From: Acidobacteriota bacterium
GTDB taxonomy: Bacteria; Actinomycetota; Acidimicrobiia; Acidimicrobiales; Acidimicrobilacustridaceae
Reading direction: 5' to 3'
Assembly (NCBI GenBank): GCA_018969405.1
Contig: JAGWYK010000001.1
Location: 62,001 to 126,000, forward strand
DNA: 64,000 nt
Each line of letters starts with the position of its first letter. Position 1 is the first letter of the stretch. Position numbers and translations under genes: made by a program. This document shows positions 63,622 through 64,000 of this stretch, in pieces. The notes below the pieces were generated by a model, which did not search any database, was not told the origin of the DNA, and saw only the letters and a list, made by a program, of their open reading frames with translations.

Positions 63622-64000
63622 GCGACATCCTCCGCCGCGCCGCCGCCCATCAGCACGCCGATGGACTCGATGCTGGCCTGCTCGGCCTCCACCGCACCGG
63701 TGATGGTGCCCTCATACATGACGAGGATGCGATCGGCCAGCGCCAGCACCTCATCGAGGTCCTCGCTCACGAGGAGCACCCCGACACCCTCGGCGGCGGC
63801 GTCGAGCAGCAGACGGTGCACCGTGGCGACCGCACCGATGTCGAGACCCTGGGTCGGGGTGGAGACGACCAGCACCTTCGGACGACCGGACATCTCGCGG
63901 GCGAGCAGCACCTTCTGCACGTTGCCGCCCGAGAGCCGACGGGTGGGGGTGTGACTCGACGGGGCGCGCACATCGAACTGTGCCATCAGCGTCTCGGCCT
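63618..64000 (-). CDS. Nucleoside-type ABC transporter ATPase, C-terminal part (NupO/YufO-like)
   Basis: Only the last 127 codons lie in the window; the rest continues past 64000. It is the second nucleotide-binding half of a dual-NBD (RbsA-like) protein: signature RLSGGNVQKVLLARE, Walker B region VLVVSTPTQGLDIGA and the H-loop region LLVSEDLDEVLALAD, which has Glu-Asp in place of His. The missing Walker B Glu and H-loop His agree with a degenerate second half, as in this family. It heads the permease genes (ATGA overlap). Confidence 0.88.
   Translation of the reverse strand, partial: AETLMAQFDVRAPSSHTPTRRLSGGNVQKVLLAREMSGRPKVLVVSTPTQGLDIGAVATVHRLLLDAAAEGVGVLLVSEDLDEVLALADRILVMYEGTITGAVEAEQASIESIGVLMGGGAAEDVA

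Overview
The window is about 70% GC and very densely coded. It reads as the chromosome of an actinobacterium outside the classical Corynebacteriales/Streptomyces groups, most likely an Acidimicrobiia-type lineage (inference). Reasons: a complete Pup-proteasome locus (arc, dop, pup, prcB, prcA, pafA, pafB, pafC), a fused F420 FO synthase (fbiC), a DUF3151 protein, an actinobacterial Holin-X-type protein, and a membrane protein with the N-terminal GWWQASDGKWYPPE motif that I associate with Acidimicrobiia. I see no phage, insertion sequence, CRISPR array, rRNA or tRNA, and no non-coding stretch longer than about 225 bases.

Layout. 1-5.9 kb: a HelY-like helicase, tatC and a TatB-like gene, a glycerophosphodiesterase, signal peptidase I and the WYL regulators pafC/pafB. 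5.9-12.4 kb: the Pup-proteasome system, all on the minus strand. The order pafA-pafB-pafC-tat-helicase matches the M. tuberculosis locus, but with lepB and a GDPD gene inserted between pafC and tat. 12.6-15.8 kb: a ferredoxin, then a tRNA T-loop modification cluster (trmI, ttuA, a TtuB-like sulfur carrier) and three small membrane proteins. 15.8-20.6 kb: a Lon-N protein, a PBP4-type peptidase, a two-subunit ADP-forming acyl-CoA synthetase and a TetR regulator. 20.7-27.2 kb: tkt-tal-pgl and fbiC. 27.3-36.2 kb: a Cys-rich protein, typA, the overlapping group DUF3151-mobA-rhodanese-rnd, pyk, a SirB1-type protein and a second GDPD. 36.2-40.5 kb: an oligopeptide-type ABC transporter behind a consensus promoter and a structured leader. 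40.5-48.9 kb: an AlkA-like glycosylase, a cyclophilin, two polytopic glycosyltransferases, a UGM-like flavoprotein, a GT4 glycosyltransferase and a HAD phosphatase. 48.9-56.4 kb: gltD-gltB and an M18 aminopeptidase. 56.4-61.5 kb: a lipoprotein, a J-domain protein, hypotheticals, a flavin oxidoreductase, DUF2252 and a phosphoribosyltransferase. 61.5-64 kb: a NupOPQ-type nucleoside ABC transporter running off the end.

How the genes work together. Pup made here ends in Gln, so Dop must deamidate it; PafA then attaches it to proteins, and the ARC ring unfolds pupylated substrates into the PrcAB core through its GQYL tail. TrmI, TtuA and the sulfur carrier plausibly modify A58 and U54 of tRNA. Pgl beside FbiC suggests an F420-linked oxidative pentose phosphate route feeding tkt/tal. 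The phosphoribosyltransferase beside a nucleoside importer suggests purine salvage.

A window-wide pattern: 19 genes have a TANNNT box ending 6-8 nt before the start codon. This predicts leaderless mRNAs and fixes several start sites. The most interesting single item is the sulfur-carrier gene: its GlyGly codons double as the Shine-Dalgarno of ttuA, its product carries a two-residue tail after GlyGly, and it lies next to the Pup-proteasome locus.
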